This document shows, piece by piece, positions 49,126 to 52,098 of a stretch of DNA of 52,098 nt. The position numbers and the translations under genes were made by a program. The stretch lies in contig CABUDQ010000010.1 in the NCBI GenBank assembly GCA_902490365.1, positions 1 to 52,098 of the forward strand, written 5' to 3'. How positions within the stretch are numbered: the first letter of the stretch is position 1; every line of letters starts with the position of its first letter. The notes under the pieces were generated by a model. That model did not search any database and had not been told where the DNA came from. It saw nothing but the letters and a program-made list of their open reading frames with translations. Origin of the DNA: an uncultured Collinsella sp. GTDB taxonomy: Bacteria > Actinomycetota > Coriobacteriia > Coriobacteriales > Coriobacteriaceae.

Positions 49126-49698
49126 TTAGTTGAGCTTCAGGGCCTTCTGGATGGGCAAGTAGAGGGCGCCGACCAGAATGGCGTTAAAGACGGCGGTCAT
49201 GGCGACGACGGGCAACATGGCGGCGGCGAGCTCGCCGACCACGCCGAGCATGGCCATCTTGATGACCATGAAGATGGCGCCGGAGACAAAGGTGGTCACG
49301 AAGGTTGCGACGATGGCGACGGCAGGCTTGACCTGACCGTTCTTGCCGGCGGCGTTGACGATGCCGGCCATGAGCATGGCGGCGATGCCCTCGGCGGCAA
49401 AATCGACGAACGGCGAAGTGGTGGTGATCTGGATCACGGCAGCCGAGATGAGGCCAATGACGAGCGCCTGGCCGATGTTGGGGCGAACGACCAGGATGGT
49501 GAGGCAGAAGGCCGAGATGATGAACTCGGGGCTGATCATGCCGCCCGAGATGCCCGAGATTGCCTTGCCGACGGTGAAGTTGAGGATGAAGCCGGCGGCG
49601 AGCAGGATGGCGAGCAGGACGAGGGCGCGGACATCGAGTTTGCCGCGGTCGGCGGTCTGGACGGTGCGGGGCTGGGCGGCGGTGGTATTCTGAGACAT
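49126..49698 (-). CDS. ECF transporter S component, TrpP-like (tryptophan)
   Basis: A 190-residue membrane protein with about five to six hydrophobic segments. GGMISPEFIISAFCLTILVV and ALVIGLISAAVIQITTTSPFVDF resemble B. subtilis TrpP, the tryptophan transporter S component. The leader upstream encodes three consecutive Trp codons and an attenuator, strongly supporting tryptophan as the substrate. ATG 49698 follows AAAGGA. It heads the S-A1A2-T operon. Confidence 0.85.
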   Translation of the reverse strand: MSQNTTAAQPRTVQTADRGKLDVRALVLLAILLAAGFILNFTVGKAISGISGGMISPEFIISAFCLTILVVRPNIGQALVIGLISAAVIQITTTSPFVDFAAEGIAAMLMAGIVNAAGKNGQVKPAVAIVATFVTTFVSGAIFMVIKMAMLGVVGELAAAMLPVVAMTAVFNAILVGALYLPIQKALKLN

Positions 49699-49743
49699 GG
49701 TGAAAATCCTTTCGGAAGGGGAGTGCAAGAGAAAAGCGGAGGC

Positions 49744-49873
49744 GCGTGATGCGAATGCGATCGGGCTCGAGATAGAAAAAGGCCCCCGGTCGAAACCGGA
49801 GGCCTTCCAATCACCTAGAGCGCAAAAACAGGCGTGAGGGACTCACTGTCGACCGATCGTATTCGCATCACGC
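49744..49873 (-). repeat. Long inverted repeat enclosing the attenuator
   Basis: The 21-nt segment 49744-49764 is complementary to 49853-49873 with one mismatch. The 5' arm in the RNA is the leader coding sequence directly after the Trp codons, and the 3' arm lies beyond the terminator T-tract. The two arms can form a 21-bp helix that encloses the terminator. Confidence 0.8.
49776..49806 (-). terminator. Attenuator terminator of the tryptophan transporter operon
   Basis: On the minus strand AAGGCCTCCGGT, a UUCG loop and ACCGGGGGCCTT form a 12-bp stem (one G-U) followed by TTTTT. It lies between the Trp leader peptide and the S-component gene, so readthrough must be regulated. Confidence 0.9.
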
Positions 49874-49911
49874 CACCACCAGTTGTTGAGAGACTTCATC
49901 GTGTTCTTCAT
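49843..49911 (-). CDS. Tryptophan leader peptide (attenuation control)
   Basis: A 22-codon ORF with AAAGGAG (49920-49926) eight bases upstream of its ATG. It opens MKNTMKSLNN and then reads three tandem Trp codons (residues 11-13), ending RDANTIGRQ and TGA. A strong terminator follows 36 nt after the stop. Tandem rare codons of one amino acid in a short leader followed by a terminator is the classic transcription-attenuation design. Ribosome stalling on Trp codons under starvation should prevent termination and switch on the ECF transporter. Confidence 0.88.
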   Translation of the reverse strand: MKNTMKSLNNWWWRDANTIGRQ

Positions 49912-49969
49912 GTTGGTGGCTCCTTTCGTGATGCCGTGGCGCGGTCGCACCTAGTTGCTGTTGCGCTGC

Positions 49970-49978
49970 ACTATAGCA
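49970..49978 (-). promoter_or_regulatory. Extended -10 promoter for the Trp leader
   Basis: On the minus strand TGCTATAGT, an extended -10 motif, precedes the leader by about 60 nt. No good -35 was seen. A 23-bp AT palindrome (49997-50019) lies upstream. Confidence 0.5.
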
Positions 49979-50053
49979 CAGCGAAGTGTGTGCGGGGAAA
50001 TCTTTTTTAAAAAGATTTCAGGCGGGTTTCCCGCCGGTCAAAAAGGCGGGTTA

Positions 50054-50087
50054 AGCGGGCGAGGCTGCCATTGCTGCCTTGCCCGCT
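50054..50087 (-). terminator. Terminator of the C69 dipeptidase gene
   Basis: AGCGGGC plus inner AGGC/GCCT pairing (50054-50087) forms a long stem 12 nt after the stop on the minus strand. Confidence 0.75.
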
Positions 50088-50098
50088 CAGCTAGGACG

Positions 50099-52042
50099 TT
50101 ACTCCTTGTTGCGACGGTAGAGGAAGTAACCACCGGCGGAGATGACGGCAACGCCAGCGATGGCGAATGCAGCCACCATGCGGCCATCAAAACGATCACC
50201 GGTGGTGGGCAGGCCGCCCTTGGTGTTCGTTTTGTTGGTGGTTACTGTGGTTGTGGTGTCCGACTTGCCAGGCTTCTCAGGCTTGGTGGTGGGCTGCTCG
50301 GGCTTAGCGGGCTGCTCGGGGGTGCCGGGCTGCTCGGGGGTGCCGGGCTGCTCGGGGGTGCCGGGCTGATCCGGGGTGACCGGATCGGTGGCAAGAGCAT
50401 CCTTGGCGTAAGTGATGGACACCTTGAGGCCGTTGGTCTCGGTGTTCAGGTCGCTCGGGGTGAAGGGCTCGTCAAAGTTTCCGGCCTTCTGATAGGCGCG
50501 CATCTCCTGGAGCAGGGCCTTGCACTTGACGTAGGTGTTCTCGGTGGCAGCCTTGCCGGCCTTGTTGGCCAGAGCGGTGCGGCCCTCGGTGGTCGTCTCG
50601 GCCAGCATGGCGGCGTCGACTTCCTTGTTCTGTTCGATGAGCTCGTTCTGGAGTGCATCGAGGTAGGAGCGGACGCTGATACCAAGGGTATCGGGATTCT
50701 CAAAGCAGAGGGAGCTGATGTCCATGAGGACGTAGTTGATGGAGTTCTCGGGCTCCTCGTTGTTCACGATGTCCGTCTCTTTGCAGTGGTCGAAGGAGAC
50801 GGTCTGGTCGCTGAAATACGGGCTAACCTCGGTAATCAGCGCGGAGTAGAAGGGGATGGCGACGGAGTACGCGGCGCGGGAGAGCATTTCCCACTGGATT
50901 GTTGCAACCTGGGGATCAAGACCGTTGCGAACCTGGAAGACGTGAATCTCGGTGTTGCGCTCGGTGCCGATGGCATAGGCACCGTCAGTGTTGGCGTTAA
51001 GGCCCGGGGTATTCTCGCCACGGTTACCGAGAGAGCGAATCATCTCAAAGGTAGTCCAGTCTTTCTTTCCGGGCTGGAAGAACAGCGGCTGCATCTCGTG
51101 GACCAAGGCGCCGGTCGTGGCGCGAGCCTCTTCGCGCTCGTCCTTGACGATCTCGTAGTCGGTGCCCTCCTGGAGCTCGTTGCCAAAGTAGTTACGGCCC
51201 TGGACGTAGCGGGTCCACTGGTGCATACCGGAATTCTGAATGGTCTCGCCATAGGTTGCGGCGACGTCGAACTTGCCGTCGGTGTACTCGGCAAAGCCCT
51301 TCTCCTTAGGCATGGACTCGATGCCCTCGGAGTGCAGGCAGTTCTCGGGGTCGTTGAGGTCGACATCGTAGTTGAGGTTGCCGATGTTGGGGTTGATCGA
51401 GGCGACGTCGTCGGCGAGCTTCATGCCGATCCACTGGTGACCGGAAAGCGCGGCAAATAGCCAGGTCTCGTTGTTGTCGGCGATGATGATCTGGTCGTTG
51501 GAGCAGACGCCCTGCTCGTCAATCAGGCTGCCGAGGAGCTCGACGCCCTCGCGGGCCGTGGCGCTCTCGCCCAGGATGACGCTGGCGTAGTTGTACTCGC
51601 CGATGCCGGTTTTAGTCAGGGGGTCTGCTGTCTCGGCATCTGCATTCATACTGGTGCTTAGCGTGGCGGAGCAGGATACGCCCTTCTCGTTGATGCCTGC
51701 TTCAGAGTAGGCATCCCAGCGGTTGTCCCACTGGGAGGGATGGTCGCGTACATAGGTGTAGCGATACGTGGTCTTGGTCGAGGTGTACATGAACGAAGAC
51801 TCGTCCGAGCTGTACGTATGTCCCGGGCCGTGAGAGGGCTCAATGCCAAAGTGCTTAAGATAGCGCGGGCCATAGTCCTCGGAACGGCCGTAGTACGTGT
51901 TGCCGTCGGCCGTAAGGTTTTTGCCCATGTAGACCTGCGTGCAAGCGAGTGCAGAGGTCGGCATGGACATGATGGTTGCAGCTCCAAATGCAAGGCCTAT
52001 GCCAAGCTTCTTGAGCGCGTTGACGGGGCGAGTTTTCCTCAT
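50099..52042 (-). CDS. Secreted, LPXTG-anchored C69-family dipeptidase
   Basis: A 647-residue surface protein. A signal peptide (LGIGLAFGAATIMSMPTSALA) ends directly before Cys34, the expected N-terminal nucleophile of peptidase family C69 (CTQVYMGKNLTADG). SEDYGPR, AGINEKGVSCSATLS and IIIADNNETWLFAAL continue the Ntn-hydrolase domain to about residue 470. Then come a helical region, a PGTPEQ repeat linker, and the sorting signal LPTTGDRF, a hydrophobic helix and RRNKE. It should release the signal peptide to expose Cys34 and be wall-anchored by sortase. Dipeptide hydrolysis at the cell surface would feed amino acid uptake. GGGAGGG precedes ATG 52042. Confidence 0.9.
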   Translation of the reverse strand: MRKTRPVNALKKLGIGLAFGAATIMSMPTSALACTQVYMGKNLTADGNTYYGRSEDYGPRYLKHFGIEPSHGPGHTYSSDESSFMYTSTKTTYRYTYVRDHPSQWDNRWDAYSEAGINEKGVSCSATLSTSMNADAETADPLTKTGIGEYNYASVILGESATAREGVELLGSLIDEQGVCSNDQIIIADNNETWLFAALSGHQWIGMKLADDVASINPNIGNLNYDVDLNDPENCLHSEGIESMPKEKGFAEYTDGKFDVAATYGETIQNSGMHQWTRYVQGRNYFGNELQEGTDYEIVKDEREEARATTGALVHEMQPLFFQPGKKDWTTFEMIRSLGNRGENTPGLNANTDGAYAIGTERNTEIHVFQVRNGLDPQVATIQWEMLSRAAYSVAIPFYSALITEVSPYFSDQTVSFDHCKETDIVNNEEPENSINYVLMDISSLCFENPDTLGISVRSYLDALQNELIEQNKEVDAAMLAETTTEGRTALANKAGKAATENTYVKCKALLQEMRAYQKAGNFDEPFTPSDLNTETNGLKVSITYAKDALATDPVTPDQPGTPEQPGTPEQPGTPEQPAKPEQPTTKPEKPGKSDTTTTVTTNKTNTKGGLPTTGDRFDGRMVAAFAIAGVAVISAGGYFLYRRNKE

Positions 52043-52061
52043 TTTCCCTCCCAGCGTGCGA

Positions 52062-52085
52062 AAGCCCTCTGTCGCCAGAGGGCTT
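52062..52085 (-). promoter_or_regulatory. Leader stem-loop of the C69 gene
   Basis: AAGCCCTCTG (52062-52071) pairs perfectly with CAGAGGGCTT (52076-52085) around a 4-nt loop. It ends 9 nt before the SD of the minus-strand dipeptidase gene. It could be an upstream terminator or a leader hairpin. Confidence 0.55.
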
Positions 52086-52098
52086 CAGCCAATAAAGA

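Noticed and set aside
49997..50019. AT palindrome GAAATCTTTTT/AAAAAGATTTC as a terminator
   Set aside because: It lies between the C69 terminator and the Trp leader promoter with no upstream gene needing it; a binding site or secondary terminator is possible but not supported.
50281..50370. Tandem repeat that could be mistaken for a CRISPR or satellite
   Set aside because: It encodes the PGTPEQ wall-spanning repeats of the C69 dipeptidase in frame; no spacers of unique sequence.
1..52098. tRNA genes, rRNA genes, CRISPR arrays, insertion sequences, prophage genes
   Set aside because: No cloverleaf with GGTTCGAATCC-type arms, no repeat-spacer arrays and no transposase or integrase motifs were found on either strand.

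Overview
The window looks like a chromosomal segment of a gut Actinobacterium of the class Coriobacteriia, most likely Collinsella or a close relative. This is an inference from the GC-rich coding sequence, strong AGGAGG-type ribosome binding sites, an EttA-type ABC-F protein, ECF transport, an L-lactate dehydrogenase and an acetylase-type lysine pathway. No rRNA, tRNA, CRISPR array, transposase or replication origin was recognised.

Layout. Positions 185-1750 hold two HAD phosphatases. Positions 1901-13289 hold a GntR/UTRA regulator and a ten-gene catabolic operon whose core (FrlC-, FrlB- and FrlD-like proteins) matches fructoselysine (Amadori product) degradation. Around that core sit a YfcC-type permease, a second FrlD-like kinase, two amidohydrolases with altered metal motifs, a YjbQ protein, a BtpA protein and an FGGY kinase. 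Positions 13369-18096 hold TatD and TcdA on the minus strand, an orphan promoter-RNA-terminator unit, an ArsR-SdpI pair and EttA. Positions 18377-22314 hold an AT-rich Tat-exported papain-like protein with a lipoprotein, then two Coriobacteria-type unknown proteins.

Positions 22489-26762 form an AT-rich island: a small protein, a DUF2087 protein, an MFS exporter, a B12-binding radical SAM enzyme whose tail may contain two PqqD/RRE-like modules, and a 36-residue acidic peptide with its own strong SD and terminator. This is the best candidate for an undescribed peptide natural-product (RiPP) system.

Positions 26893-33716 are housekeeping: NAD synthetase, an aminotransferase, L-lactate dehydrogenase, an Mbeg1-like hydrolase and a NdpA-like nucleoid protein. 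Positions 33795-39163 hold lysine biosynthesis on the minus strand (dapH, dapB and a single ORF joining lysA to dapA) behind a lysine riboswitch, with a divergent M20D deacetylase that may complete the N-acetyl branch. Positions 39266-42752 hold a HigBA toxin-antitoxin pair, small membrane proteins, and an HTH protein next to a Ser/Thr kinase. Positions 42790-46404 are cell-wall genes: a coiled-coil hydrolase, a D-aspartate-ligase-like ATP-grasp enzyme and an Asp/Glu racemase.

Positions 46529-49926 encode an ECF transporter (T, fused A1A2, TrpP-like S). It is preceded by a leader peptide with three consecutive Trp codons and an attenuator terminator, so it is very probably a tryptophan importer controlled by attenuation. 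The window ends with a secreted, LPXTG-anchored C69 dipeptidase (50099-52042). Two patterns recur. Stem-loops sit directly upstream of Shine-Dalgarno sites, and a short GGGACAG element lies inside hairpins whose arms differ from copy to copy.
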